Source of the DNA: an uncultured Christensenella sp.
GTDB lineage: Bacteria > Bacillota > Clostridia > Christensenellales > Pumilibacteraceae
DNA: 64,000 nt
Assembly: GCA_910577435.1 (NCBI GenBank)
Contig: CAJTLV010000003.1
Coordinates: 62,001 to 126,000, forward strand
Reading direction: 5' to 3'
In this document: one piece after another, positions 46,379-55,025 of the stretch
Numbering within the stretch: position 1 is the stretch's first letter
How the letters are laid out: every line of letters starts with the position of its first letter
Program-made: the position numbers and the translations under genes
Notes under the pieces: model-generated
What the model was told of the DNA's origin: nothing
The model's input: the letters and a program-made list of their open reading frames with translations, nothing else
The model's database searches: none

Positions 46379-46407
46379 ATTGTAATATATTTGCCGCTCT
46401 TTGTCAA
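46379..46407 (-). promoter_or_regulatory. Predicted promoter of glmM
   Basis: Minus strand TTGACA (46402-46407), 17-bp spacer, TACAAT (46379-46384). Faces away from the glmS-side promoter at 46475-46504. Confidence 0.75.
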
Positions 46408-46474
46408 CGAAAAGCAATTTGAATGTTAAAAAGTATTTTATTTAATAAAGTCTAAGGCAAAGAGAACAATATGA

Positions 46475-46504
46475 TTGACATAATATCGGGCAATTTACTA
46501 TAAT
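46475..46504 (+). promoter_or_regulatory. Predicted promoter of the transporter-glmS-apgM unit, leaderless layout
   Basis: TTGACA (46475-46480), 18-bp spacer, TATAAT (46499-46504). Eight bases later the ATG at 46513 begins, with no ribosome site, so the mRNA should start within about two bases of the start codon. Confidence 0.7.
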
Positions 46505-46512
46505 ATAAAAGT

Positions 46513-47286
46513 ATGGACGCTTTTGTCGAAAACATTGCAAACGCAATAAACGGTTCGCTCGGCGGCGAACTTGCCGTGTTTTTGCTGTCGATGATACCGA
46601 TAGCTGAGGCTAGGTTTGCCATACCGTTCGGTATGAGCATAGGACTTTCCCCTGCCGAAGCATTCGGTTGGGCGTTTTTGGGTTCGTCGATAACGGTTCC
46701 CATACTTCTGCTCGCACTCATTCCGATAATCAACGCGCTGTCAAAGACCAAGTTCTTTTCCAAGATAGGCAAATTTCTGTACGATAAGTTCGAAAAGAAA
46801 TCGCACTCGCTCGGCGACGCAGACGGTTGCGAAGAACGCAGTTCCGGCGCAAAAAAGAAAAAAATCACCAAAAGCGATGTAAAACGTATGGGCGGCACGG
46901 CGCTTTTCGTCGCAGTTCCCCTCCCTCTTACCGGAGTATGGACTGGCAGTGCTGTCGCGTCCATATGCAAAATAGGATTTTTCAAGGGACTTATAGGCGT
47001 TATCGTAGGCAACGCGGCGGCGTGCGGAATAATCACGCTTATTTCGTTCCTTTTTGCCGACTACGTGACATATATAACAATCGCGTTTTTTGCGATAGCT
47101 GTTGCGGTGATAATCGCGCTGATAATTAAATTGATACTTTACAAACCGAAAAACAACGCCGAGACAAGCGCGGCAAAAACGGAGACAGTCGAAAATTCCG
47201 ATGTCTGCGCCGACTCATCCGGCATAAATAAAATAGTGACAAACGACAACGACGGCGCCGATGGCGACGGTAGGAGTAACGAATAA
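46513..47286 (+). CDS. Small multi-drug export family membrane protein (COG2426)
   Basis: 257 residues. Matches the family called small multi-drug export protein, whose substrate is not well known. Seen: ELAVFLLSMIPIAEARFAIP (18-37) with the conserved E-R-A-I-P pattern, a hydrophobic helix pair, a charged cytoplasmic loop, VAVPLPLTGVWTGSAVA (conserved PLPxTGxWtG), two C-terminal helices and an acidic Asn/Asp-rich tail. Its stop overlaps the glmS start (TAATG), so it is translationally linked to glmS. No evidence here for drug transport. Confidence 0.85.
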   Translation: MDAFVENIANAINGSLGGELAVFLLSMIPIAEARFAIPFGMSIGLSPAEAFGWAFLGSSITVPILLLALIPIINALSKTKFFSKIGKFLYDKFEKKSHSLGDADGCEERSSGAKKKKITKSDVKRMGGTALFVAVPLPLTGVWTGSAVASICKIGFFKGLIGVIVGNAAACGIITLISFLFADYVTYITIAFFAIAVAVIIALIIKLILYKPKNNAETSAAKTETVENSDVCADSSGINKIVTNDNDGADGDGRSNE

Positions 47287-49124
47287 TGTGCGGAATAATA
47301 GGCTACACGGGAACCAAACAAGCCGCCCCCGTTCTTCTCGGCGGGCTTAAACGCCTCGAATATCGCGGCTATGATTCAAGCGGAATCGCCACCGTCAAAG
47401 ACGGAAAGATTTTGACCGCCAAAGCAAAGGGCAAGATCGCCATACTCGACGAAAAGATTTCGGGCGGAACAAAACTCGGCGGCACCGTCGGCATAGGACA
47501 TACGCGCTGGGCGACGCACGGCGTTCCTAACGAGGCAAACGCCCATCCTCACCGCTCGGCGGACGGCCGATTCGCCGTCGTGCATAACGGTATAATCGAA
47601 AACTTTTTCGACATCAAATCAGAGCTTACCGCGCTCGGTTACGCCTTTGCGAGCGATACGGACACCGAGACGGTCGCAATGCTTTTGCAACATCTTTATA
47701 GGGGCGACGGCGACGTACTGTCGACTATTTGCGCGTTGCAAAAGCGGCTGTGCGGTTCGTATGCGATCGGTATAGTCTGCGCCGACACGCCCGACGTGCT
47801 TTATGCCGTGCGCAAGGACAATCCGCTTGTCGTCGGCTTGGGCAACGGCGAAAACTTCATAGCTTCCGACGTGACCGCCGCGCTCGAACACACACACGAC
47901 TTCGTACTTCTCGGCGACGGCGAGACCGCACGGATAACGCCCGACCACGCGGAGTTTTTCGATGCGGACGGCAAACCCGTGAAAAAGCAAACCACCCACA
48001 TAGATTGGGACATCGGCAGCGCCGAAAAATCGGGTTATGCGCATTTTATGCTCAAAGAGATATTCGACCAACCGAAAGCGCTCACCGACACGCTCCGTCC
48101 ACGCATTCACGGCGACAAAATCGTACTTGATGACATCGATTTCGACAGCAAATACCTTGATTCTCTTTCCGCCGTCGACATCGTCGGTTGCGGATCTGCG
48201 TACCACGCGGGTATAGTCGGCAAACATTTTATCGAAAAGCACTGCAAAATACGCGTAAACTGCTCGCTTGCCAGCGAATACATTTATTCCGATCCGATAA
48301 CGGGCGGGGACGTTCTGACGGTCATAATCAGTCAAAGCGGCGAAACTGCGGACACTCTCGCCGCTCTGCGGCTAGCAAAATCGCGCGGATCGCGCACGAT
48401 CGCCGTCGTGAACGTAGTGGAAAGCGCGATAGCACGCGAAGCGGACGGCGTATTGTATACCCACGCGGGTCCCGAGATAGCCGTCGCTACGACAAAGGGT
48501 TATACTACGCAGGTCGCGGCGCTCTACCTGATAGGACTGAAAATCGCCGAGCGGAAGCGCACCGTATCCGACGTGAAGTATAAATCGCTCATTCGCGAGT
48601 TACTCGCACTTTCCGACAAAGTAAGATCTCAACTTTCCGACGAAAATATCGCGGCGGTAAAAAAATACGCCGACAGGTTTTCATCCCACAAATGCGTATT
48701 TTTTATCGGGCGCGGCACCGACTATGCCGCATCGCTCGAAGGCGCGTTAAAGCTCAAAGAGATTTCATACATTCACGCCGAAGCGTATGCTGCGGGAGAA
48801 CTGAAACACGGCACGATCTCGCTCATCGAAAACGGCACGGTGACGCTCGCGCTTGTCACCCAGAGCGCGCTCTATCCGAAAATGGAAAACAATATAAAAG
48901 CGGTCAAGTCGCGCGAGGGCACTATCCTCGCCGTTTCGTCGCCCGACAACGTAAAGATCGCGGTGCACACCGACGGACTGCTGACTATTCCCGAATGCGA
49001 CGACGATGTTTCCCCTGTTCTTACGGCAGTGGTATTGCAACTTTTCGCGTACTACATCGCGCTCGGCAGAGGGTGCGACATAGACCAGCCGCGAAACTTG
49101 GCAAAATCGGTAACGGTCGAATGA
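47286..49124 (+). CDS. glmS: Glutamine--fructose-6-phosphate aminotransferase (isomerizing)
   Basis: 612 residues, full length. Uses glutamine to turn fructose 6-phosphate into glucosamine 6-phosphate, the entry to UDP-GlcNAc. Seen: N-terminal nucleophile Cys2 in MCGIIGYTG, GHTRWATHGVPNEANAHPH (glutaminase domain), then two SIS domains with GCGSAYHAG, ISQSGETADTLAAL and the C-terminal PRNLAKSVTVE tail. In B. subtilis glmS is controlled by a glmS ribozyme, but the upstream region here is a coding gene with overlapping stop, so no ribozyme can be present. Confidence 0.97.
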   Translation: MCGIIGYTGTKQAAPVLLGGLKRLEYRGYDSSGIATVKDGKILTAKAKGKIAILDEKISGGTKLGGTVGIGHTRWATHGVPNEANAHPHRSADGRFAVVHNGIIENFFDIKSELTALGYAFASDTDTETVAMLLQHLYRGDGDVLSTICALQKRLCGSYAIGIVCADTPDVLYAVRKDNPLVVGLGNGENFIASDVTAALEHTHDFVLLGDGETARITPDHAEFFDADGKPVKKQTTHIDWDIGSAEKSGYAHFMLKEIFDQPKALTDTLRPRIHGDKIVLDDIDFDSKYLDSLSAVDIVGCGSAYHAGIVGKHFIEKHCKIRVNCSLASEYIYSDPITGGDVLTVIISQSGETADTLAALRLAKSRGSRTIAVVNVVESAIAREADGVLYTHAGPEIAVATTKGYTTQVAALYLIGLKIAERKRTVSDVKYKSLIRELLALSDKVRSQLSDENIAAVKKYADRFSSHKCVFFIGRGTDYAASLEGALKLKEISYIHAEAYAAGELKHGTISLIENGTVTLALVTQSALYPKMENNIKAVKSREGTILAVSSPDNVKIAVHTDGLLTIPECDDDVSPVLTAVVLQLFAYYIALGRGCDIDQPRNLAKSVTVE

Positions 49125-49148
49125 CGGCACGTTACGAATGAGGCGAAT

Positions 49149-50357
49149 ATGAAAAAATTTCTTACTGTACTATGCGACGGAATGGCGGATCGAGACGACG
49201 CAAACGGTCGCACGCCTATGGACGAAGCGAACAAGCCTACTATGGATATGCTGTGCAAAGCGGGGCTTACGGGGCTTGTCAAAACGGTTCCCAACGGAAT
49301 GAAAGCCGGTTCTGACGTTTGCAATCTCGCAGCGCTCGGATACGATCCGAGCGTATGCTATACTGGCAGATCGCCTCTCGAAGCGCTTTCAATGGGGATC
49401 GAACTCGGTGCGTCCGACGTTACATACCGCGTAAATCTTGTCACGCTTTCGGACGCGGACAGGTTCGAAGACCGCGAAATGCTCGACTACTCTGCGGGCG
49501 AAATAACTACCGACGAGGCGCGGCGACTTATCTCGTCGCTCGGCGGCATTTTCGCACCGCTCGAACTGCACGCGGGCATAAGCTACCGTCACGCCGCCGT
49601 TATGCGCGGCGGCGCGCTCGGCACGGAATTCACTCCCCCGCACGATATACTCGGCAAAAAGATAGGCGGCTATCTGCCGCGCGGAAAGTTCGGCGAGCTT
49701 TTTACATCGCTTGCTGAGCGCTCTGTCGACGTGCTTCGGAATCATCCGATAAACGTCGCACGCGTTGCGAAAGGCAGCCGTCCGGCGACGGCAGTATGGG
49801 CGTGGGGCGAAGGCACAAAACCGCGTCTGGACGATTTCTTCGCAAAATTCGGCAAAAAAGCGACTGTAATATCGGCAGTGGACCTCGTTAAAGGCATAGG
49901 AAAAGCCGGAGGAATGAACGTTGTCGACATACCGACGGCAACGGGAACAGTCGATACCGATTACGACGCAAAACGAATTGCCGCTCAAAAAGCATTCGAT
50001 ATATGCGACTACGTTTTCGTGCATCTCGAAGGTCCGGACGAATGCGGACATCAGGGCGACCGTGCAGGCAAGACGCTCGCGATACAACGCATCGACGAGC
50101 TGATTCTCGCCCCGCTGTACAACGCTCTCGTAAGTTCGGGCGAGCCGTTCGCAATATCGGTAATGCCCGACCACGCAACGCCCGTGTCAGTCCGCACGCA
50201 TACGCCCGAACCGATACCGTTTATGATTTACGACAGCGAAAAAGATTACGCGTCGGGCGTGCCTTTCTCTGAAAAACACGCAAAGTCGACGGGCGTGTTC
50301 TTCGAACGCGGCGCGCACGTTATCGAAACGCTTTTTTCCGTAGAGAATCGAATATAA
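49149..50357 (+). CDS. apgM: Cofactor-independent phosphoglycerate mutase, archaeal type
   Basis: 402 residues. Interconverts 3- and 2-phosphoglycerate in glycolysis; belongs to the alkaline-phosphatase-fold ApgM (COG3635) group rather than GpmI. Seen: LCDGMADR (8-15, metal Asp10), MKAGSDVCNLAALGYDP with the phosphoryl-accepting Ser, GRSPLEA, EGPDECGHQGD and MPDHATP (metal ligands). Starts 24 bases after glmS, so it is likely read from the same mRNA. An 8-base GC stem (GTCCGTAGCGGAC) near 50376 may end the transcript weakly. Confidence 0.93.
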   Translation: MKKFLTVLCDGMADRDDANGRTPMDEANKPTMDMLCKAGLTGLVKTVPNGMKAGSDVCNLAALGYDPSVCYTGRSPLEALSMGIELGASDVTYRVNLVTLSDADRFEDREMLDYSAGEITTDEARRLISSLGGIFAPLELHAGISYRHAAVMRGGALGTEFTPPHDILGKKIGGYLPRGKFGELFTSLAERSVDVLRNHPINVARVAKGSRPATAVWAWGEGTKPRLDDFFAKFGKKATVISAVDLVKGIGKAGGMNVVDIPTATGTVDTDYDAKRIAAQKAFDICDYVFVHLEGPDECGHQGDRAGKTLAIQRIDELILAPLYNALVSSGEPFAISVMPDHATPVSVRTHTPEPIPFMIYDSEKDYASGVPFSEKHAKSTGVFFERGAHVIETLFSVENRI

Positions 50358-50413
50358 TTCCGAATTTAGTTTTTCTGTCCGTAGCGGACTGTCAATCGAT
50401 ACCGAATCGGAAA

Positions 50414-51130
50414 TCAAATTTTGTATGTAGAATAAAACCGCACAGAGCCGACCGTGCCGCCGTCCGCGCACAGGTCGGCTTTTTCGAGCAGACTTTTGAG
50501 CCGTTGCGCCGCACCGCCCGCGCCGTCGTATATCTTTATTTTACCGCCGTAAAATTCGTCGATGAGCGACGTAAGATATGTATAATGCGAACAGCCGAGC
50601 ACGACCGCGCGCGCGTCCTTATATGGCTCCAAAATATCTCCGACTACCGGTCGAAGCCGCGACGGCTCGCCTATAAGGGATTCTATTACGGCGGCGAGTT
50701 TCGGTTGCGGCGACGGGATTATTTTGCCGCCGCATAACCGAATGAGCGATCCGAACTTTTCCGACCGCGCGGTCGCCGGCGTTACGAGCGCGACCGCATA
50801 CCCGCAGTCGAGTTCGCCGTAACACGGTTTTACGGCAGGTTCCAGTCCGACCACCGTTTTATCGGGATAAAGCGAACGTATATCTTCTATCGCCGTTTCG
50901 GTAGCCGTGTTGCACGCAACGACTACGGCCTTGCAGTTCATATCGAAAAGCGTCTCGGCACACGCGCACGCGGCGCGCTTTATATCCGTCGCGGATCTCT
51001 CGCCGTAAGGCATATTGGCGCTGTCGGCAAGATATACGAAGTGTTCGCACGGCATTGCTTCCATACACTTACGAAGCACGCAAAGTCCGCCGACGCCGCT
51101 GTCGAACACCCCTATCGGATTATTTGACAT
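50414..51130 (-). CDS. murI: Glutamate racemase
   Basis: 238 residues. Makes D-glutamate for peptidoglycan by a two-cysteine mechanism. Seen: FDSGVGGLCVLR (9-20), PYGERS, catalytic ACNTATE (72-78, Cys73) and GCSHYTYL (179-186, Cys180). Slightly short compared with 260-285 in many species. Convergent with apgM, about 56 bases apart. It follows the germination protease gene by 58 bases on the same strand and may be co-transcribed. Confidence 0.96.
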   Translation of the reverse strand: MSNNPIGVFDSGVGGLCVLRKCMEAMPCEHFVYLADSANMPYGERSATDIKRAACACAETLFDMNCKAVVVACNTATETAIEDIRSLYPDKTVVGLEPAVKPCYGELDCGYAVALVTPATARSEKFGSLIRLCGGKIIPSPQPKLAAVIESLIGEPSRLRPVVGDILEPYKDARAVVLGCSHYTYLTSLIDEFYGGKIKIYDGAGGAAQRLKSLLEKADLCADGGTVGSVRFYSTYKI

Positions 51131-51188
51131 ATTCCGTATATATGCACCGAAACCGATCCGCGCTTATGAAAATCAAAAAACGATTATA

Positions 51189-51977
51189 TTAAACCGCGCC
51201 TGCCCGAACATTCGTTCCGAACGCAATGTTGACGGCGTCGGCTATTATCTTAGCACAGTCTTCGACTAGTATGTCGACGTCTTTGGGCGTGACTATCATA
51301 TCGTGGCAATCGTCGCAGTCGCCGCCGCAAAAATCGCGCGCTATCGTAGACGAATACACCACGAGCGGAACGCCCACAGACACAACGCGACAGCCGAGCG
51401 ACTGTCTGTCGAGCCGTCTGCGGTGGTTTTCCACACCGCTGCCCGGCGTTATGCCGCTGTCCGTCACTTGAAACGCCGATGCTATTCTCCCCGTCGCCGC
51501 CGCCGTCAAAGCGTCCACCACTATAATGACGTCGGGGCGCACTCTGTCCGCCACAGCCGCGATTATATCGAAACTCTCTATACCCGTCACACCCAAAACG
51601 TTCGGTGCGAGCGCGCATAAAAAACGATCCTCGTCGTACTGACGGGTAACGTTGAGCCGTTTGAAAACCCTGTCGCCGAGCGCGTCGGCAGTCAGATCGG
51701 GATTGCCCAATCCCACGCAAAGAACTTTATTACAGCCGTTGCAATATTCGGAAATGCAGTCCGACAACGCTTTCGATACGCGCCCGTACTCTTCGCGCCG
51801 ACCGGAGATCACGGCGGACGTTTCGAGCGTGGAATACCTGCCGCACGGCTTTCCGATCTTATCGGACAGCTTTTTATCGACGGAAACGTCATAGTATCGC
51901 ACCACTCCGTCGTCGCTTCGGTGCTTGGATTTAATAAACTCGACCGCCATATCGGTCGACGCCAGCCGTTTTTTCAT
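51189..51977 (-). CDS. gpr: Germination protease (GPR, peptidase A25)
   Basis: 262 residues from the ATG at 51977. Degrades small acid-soluble spore proteins during germination. Seen: ASTDMAVEF (6-14, family RTDLAxE), GLGNPDLTADALGDRV (89-104, catalytic Asp98), GVTGIES (129-135), VVDALTAAA (153-161, catalytic Asp155) and SGITPGSGV. Both aspartates of the A25 family are kept. Odd: the region before STDMAVE is only six residues, so the usual 7-16 residue propeptide is short or absent unless a GTG 12 codons up is used; and near the end is a C-GG-DC-DD-CH cysteine cluster. Divergent from rpsT, as in Bacillus. Confidence 0.92.
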   Translation of the reverse strand: MKKRLASTDMAVEFIKSKHRSDDGVVRYYDVSVDKKLSDKIGKPCGRYSTLETSAVISGRREEYGRVSKALSDCISEYCNGCNKVLCVGLGNPDLTADALGDRVFKRLNVTRQYDEDRFLCALAPNVLGVTGIESFDIIAAVADRVRPDVIIVVDALTAAATGRIASAFQVTDSGITPGSGVENHRRRLDRQSLGCRVVSVGVPLVVYSSTIARDFCGGDCDDCHDMIVTPKDVDILVEDCAKIIADAVNIAFGTNVRAGAV

Positions 51978-52029
51978 AAAATTATTGTTTGTAAAACAAA
52001 AAATTTTAGTCACAACAGCTGTTTATTAG

Positions 52030-52058
52030 TTGCAAAACGAATTTCGATATGTTATAAT
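52030..52058 (+). promoter_or_regulatory. Predicted promoter of rpsT
   Basis: TTGCAA (52030-52035), 17-bp spacer, TATAAT (52053-52058), with AAAGGAG ribosome site at 52079-52085. Confidence 0.7.
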
Positions 52059-52095
52059 TATACGGTTGATAAAAAAGCAAAGGAGTTCACTTACC

Positions 52096-52620
52096 GTGCC
52101 CAACATTAAATCCGCAAAAAAACGCGTACTTATAACAAAGAAGAAAAACGCTCGCAATCGCAGCGACCGTTCCAAGATGAACAACGCTATCAAAGCGTTT
52201 AACAAGGCGATCGATACAGCCAATATCGAGGAAGCGGAACGCTTGCTCCCGCTCACTATGTCCATCATAGACAAGAGCGTCACTGCGGGCATTATCCACA
52301 AGAACGCCGCCGCAAACAAAAAGTCGGCTATTTCCAAGCGTCTCAGCGACATAAAGAGCGGCAAGGTCACCGTAGTAGTCAAAAAGGACAACAAGACGAT
52401 CGCGGCGGAAAAAGCCCGTGCGGCAAAAGAAGCGCGCGAAGCGGCGCGTGCCGAGTTCCGTGCCAAACAACTCGAAAAAGAAGCGGAAAAGGCGCAAACC
52501 AAGAAGAAAAAGACCGAGAAGGTAAAAGAGACCGTCGAAGAAAAACCCAAGAAAGAAAAGGCTCCGCGCAAGACCAAAAAAGCGGAAGCGACGGAAGAAC
52601 CCAAAACCGACGCGGAATAA
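52096..52620 (+). CDS. rpsT: Ribosomal protein S20 with a long charged C-terminal extension
   Basis: 174 residues, twice the normal 85-90. Residues 1-87 are ordinary S20 (PNIKSAKKRV at the start, a three-helix 16S rRNA binder of the small subunit, KNAAANKKSAISKRL near 69-83). Residues 88-174 are an extra tail: a VTVVVKKDNK strand, a long Ala/Glu/Arg helix, then Lys/Glu-rich, Pro-containing sequence ending KTDAE. The start is GTG at 52096, not the upstream ATG in the frame: the protein then begins MPNIKSAKK as in all S20. A Lys/Ala-rich tail is likely flexible and could touch rRNA. Followed by a good terminator. Confidence 0.93.
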   Translation: MPNIKSAKKRVLITKKKNARNRSDRSKMNNAIKAFNKAIDTANIEEAERLLPLTMSIIDKSVTAGIIHKNAAANKKSAISKRLSDIKSGKVTVVVKKDNKTIAAEKARAAKEAREAARAEFRAKQLEKEAEKAQTKKKKTEKVKETVEEKPKKEKAPRKTKKAEATEEPKTDAE

Positions 52621-52637
52621 TACACGTGACTTACCTA

Positions 52638-52663
52638 CCCGACGCAAACGCGTCGGGTTTTTT
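52638..52663 (+). terminator. Intrinsic terminator of rpsT
   Basis: CCCGACGC (52638-52645), loop AAAC, GCGTCGGG (52650-52657), then TTTTTT. Confidence 0.9.
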
Positions 52664-52780
52664 ATCGAATGCCGACCGCGCAAAGCATACGTCACGCCGT
52701 ACAAATCAGATCTGTACGCTAATATCCATTATGCGCGGAACTACGCAAACCGCTCGCTCCCCTGTTTATAATTGCGCATT

Positions 52781-52806
52781 AAAAAAACGCCTTTCGGCGT
52801 TTTTTT
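52781..52806 (-). terminator. Terminator after the coiled-coil gene
   Basis: Seven A, CGCC (52788-52791), loop TTTC, GGCG, then seven T. The stem is short but has T-runs on both strands. On the minus strand it follows directly on the stop codon at 52805-52807. Between this and the rpsT terminator (52664-52780) I see no gene, only a weak CGTACA/TGTACG inverted pair. Confidence 0.75.
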
Positions 52807-53554
52807 AATCTTCCTCCATAATGATACCGAGTTCGCGCATAATATCTTTCAGATCCTCTTTTGGATGCAATGCCTCCGCAAACGAGAAACCCGCAGGCGA
52901 ACGGTCGGTATAGTCGGCTTCTCCGCCGGACAGCGTCGCAGTAACGTCGTCTCCCGCGCTTTCTTCGTCCGCCTCGACCGCACCGAACAGCTCGTTCAAT
53001 TGTTCTTCCGCCTCGACGCCGCTATTTTCGAAATTCGACTGCGACGGCGGGTCTATATCCGGATCTTCACGCGCTACGGTCTTCGCAGATTCGAAATCAG
53101 GCTCAGTTTCCGCATCGACGGATTGCCTAAGTCTGTCGCGCTCGGACTCGTACTGAGCGTCTATATCACCAGTTCTGTCGAGAACTTCGGCGATGCGCTC
53201 GTTTACGCGGCTTGCCGCAACAAGTTCGTCGCTCAAAGGATAACGCTCTATAATTTTATTAAAATATCCGACCCATTTATTATGGAAACTTTTTAACTGT
53301 GCTATTTCCTGATTGTACTTGATGAGCGATACTCGTTCGATATCGTCCGCCTTGCGCACAGCCGCAGTAATGGCTTTATATATCAACTCTTTCTGGCTCT
53401 CGTACTTGGTTATCTTTTTCTCGGCTTCGGCAAGTTCCGCTCTGAGACTTTCTATCCTTTCGCGTTGGCGAATAAGAGTGCTTTCGCACTCGCGCTTGAC
53501 CGCCTCCGAAAATCTGTCGAGGTCGGCTTTGGTGTACTTCTTTTTCACGTCCAT
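52805..53554 (-). CDS. Coiled-coil protein of unknown function
   Basis: 249 residues, not recognised. Residues about 8-150 form long heptad-rich helices (for example ESLRAELAEAEKKITKYES) typical of a coiled coil; residues about 150-225 are acidic and disordered; the last 25 residues (AEALHPKEDLKDIMRELGI) look like a short helical peptide that could bind a partner. The overall plan (coiled coil, acidic linker, C-terminal peptide) recalls DivIVA or septum-linked proteins but no conserved motif supports this. It is the last gene of the lgt-pncB unit, 49 bases after pncB. Confidence 0.75.
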   Translation of the reverse strand: MDVKKKYTKADLDRFSEAVKRECESTLIRQRERIESLRAELAEAEKKITKYESQKELIYKAITAAVRKADDIERVSLIKYNQEIAQLKSFHNKWVGYFNKIIERYPLSDELVAASRVNERIAEVLDRTGDIDAQYESERDRLRQSVDAETEPDFESAKTVAREDPDIDPPSQSNFENSGVEAEEQLNELFGAVEADEESAGDDVTATLSGGEADYTDRSPAGFSFAEALHPKEDLKDIMRELGIIMEED

Positions 53555-53603
53555 TACTCGGTCACTCCGAAATCATTCTCGGCTTACGTATGCTGTCGTT
53601 CGT

Positions 53604-55025
53604 CTATGAACGCTTATGACTTTTCAATATACTGTGTTTAAGCCGGTACAACCCGTCGGACAGGTTGACTTTATATATCTGCGGATTATCGATACGCTTG
53701 TATTCGTCCCAGAACTTGGCCTTTTCGCTGTTTGCGAACTCGACTATCTCCGAAAGCGAAGGCCGCTTGTAAATAATCTTTCCGTTTTCGAATATTTTAT
53801 ATACCATACGCCGCAAATCGTAATCTTCGAGCGTCGTCGTTTTCCATCGCTCTGTCTCGTGCGTAAGAGTGAGCGGTTTTTCAAGCTTTTCACCGTCCAT
53901 CGCGATCAAATCGGCGACAGCCATTCCGTTAGACTTGTCGTACAAGCGATAAAGTGTTTTGAAACCGGGATTCGTCACCTTGACGATAGAATCTGAAATT
54001 TTCATTCTCGGTTGCATCGTATTGCCGCGTTCGATCGCGGACAGCTTGTACACGCCGCCGAGCGACGGAGTATCCTCACTCGTGATCAGCTTTGTACCGA
54101 CGCCGTACACGTCGATCTTTGCGCCCTGACTGCCCAAAGATTCCAAAAGGTACTCGTCAATGTCGCCCGACGCCATAACCACTGCGTCGGTAAATCCCGC
54201 TTCGTCCAGCATTCTGCGCGCGAGCTTGCTCAGATATGCGAGATCGCCGCTGTCCAACCGTATTCCGATCGGCTTGTGACCTTTCGCTTTCAACTCGTCG
54301 AATACGGTAACGGCGTTCTTTATCCCCTGCACCGTATCGTATGTATCGACGAGCAAAAGGCAGCTGTCGGGATATACTTCGGCGAAAGCGCGGAACGCCT
54401 CAAGCTCGCTGTCAAAGCTCATTACCCAGCTATGCGAATGCGTGCCCTTGACGGGAATATTGAACATCTGCCCCGTAAGAACATTGCTCGTGCCGTTGCA
54501 TCCGCCGATTATTGCCGCACGCGCGCCGTAAATGCCCGCGTCCGGGCCTTGCGCGCGACGCAGTCCGAACTCCACTACGCTCTTACCCTTAGCTGCCTGA
54601 ACTATTCGCGCGGACTTGGTTGCGATAAGCGTTTGATGGCTCACTATATTGAGAAGCGCCGTCTCCACGAGTTGCGCTTCTATTATCGGCGCGCGAACCG
54701 TCATTATCGGCTCTTGCGGATAGACTATATCGCCCTCGCGCACCGAATACAGATCTCCCGTAAACCGAAAGTCTTTCAGGTAATCGAGAAAATCGTGGTG
54801 GAATATTTCGAGCGAACGCAAGTATTCTATATCGTCGCTCGAAAAATGCAGGTTTTCGATGTATTCGATAGCTTGATCGAGACCGGCGAAAACCGCGTAA
54901 TTCATCGTATCCTTTTGACGAAAAAACACGTCGAACACGCTGATTTCTTTTGCTTTGCCTTTAAGAAAATAACCGTTCATCATCGTCAGCTGATAAAGAT
55001 CGGTCATCATCGTCAAATTACGCAT
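53604..55025 (-). CDS. pncB: Nicotinate phosphoribosyltransferase
   Basis: 473 residues. Salvages nicotinate to nicotinate mononucleotide in NAD synthesis. Seen: TDLYQLTMMNGYF (8-20), EFGLRRAQGPD (152-162), the phosphohistidine region KGTHSHSWVM (193-202), RLDSGDLAYLS and GVGTKLITSEDTPSLGGVYKL-type phosphate loop (split here: GVGTKLITS, then LGGVYKL). Length and motifs fit the bacterial type. The start overlaps the upstream membrane-protein gene by 8 bases, so it is in the lgt operon. Confidence 0.95.
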   Translation of the reverse strand: MRNLTMMTDLYQLTMMNGYFLKGKAKEISVFDVFFRQKDTMNYAVFAGLDQAIEYIENLHFSSDDIEYLRSLEIFHHDFLDYLKDFRFTGDLYSVREGDIVYPQEPIMTVRAPIIEAQLVETALLNIVSHQTLIATKSARIVQAAKGKSVVEFGLRRAQGPDAGIYGARAAIIGGCNGTSNVLTGQMFNIPVKGTHSHSWVMSFDSELEAFRAFAEVYPDSCLLLVDTYDTVQGIKNAVTVFDELKAKGHKPIGIRLDSGDLAYLSKLARRMLDEAGFTDAVVMASGDIDEYLLESLGSQGAKIDVYGVGTKLITSEDTPSLGGVYKLSAIERGNTMQPRMKISDSIVKVTNPGFKTLYRLYDKSNGMAVADLIAMDGEKLEKPLTLTHETERWKTTTLEDYDLRRMVYKIFENGKIIYKRPSLSEIVEFANSEKAKFWDEYKRIDNPQIYKVNLSDGLYRLKHSILKSHKRS

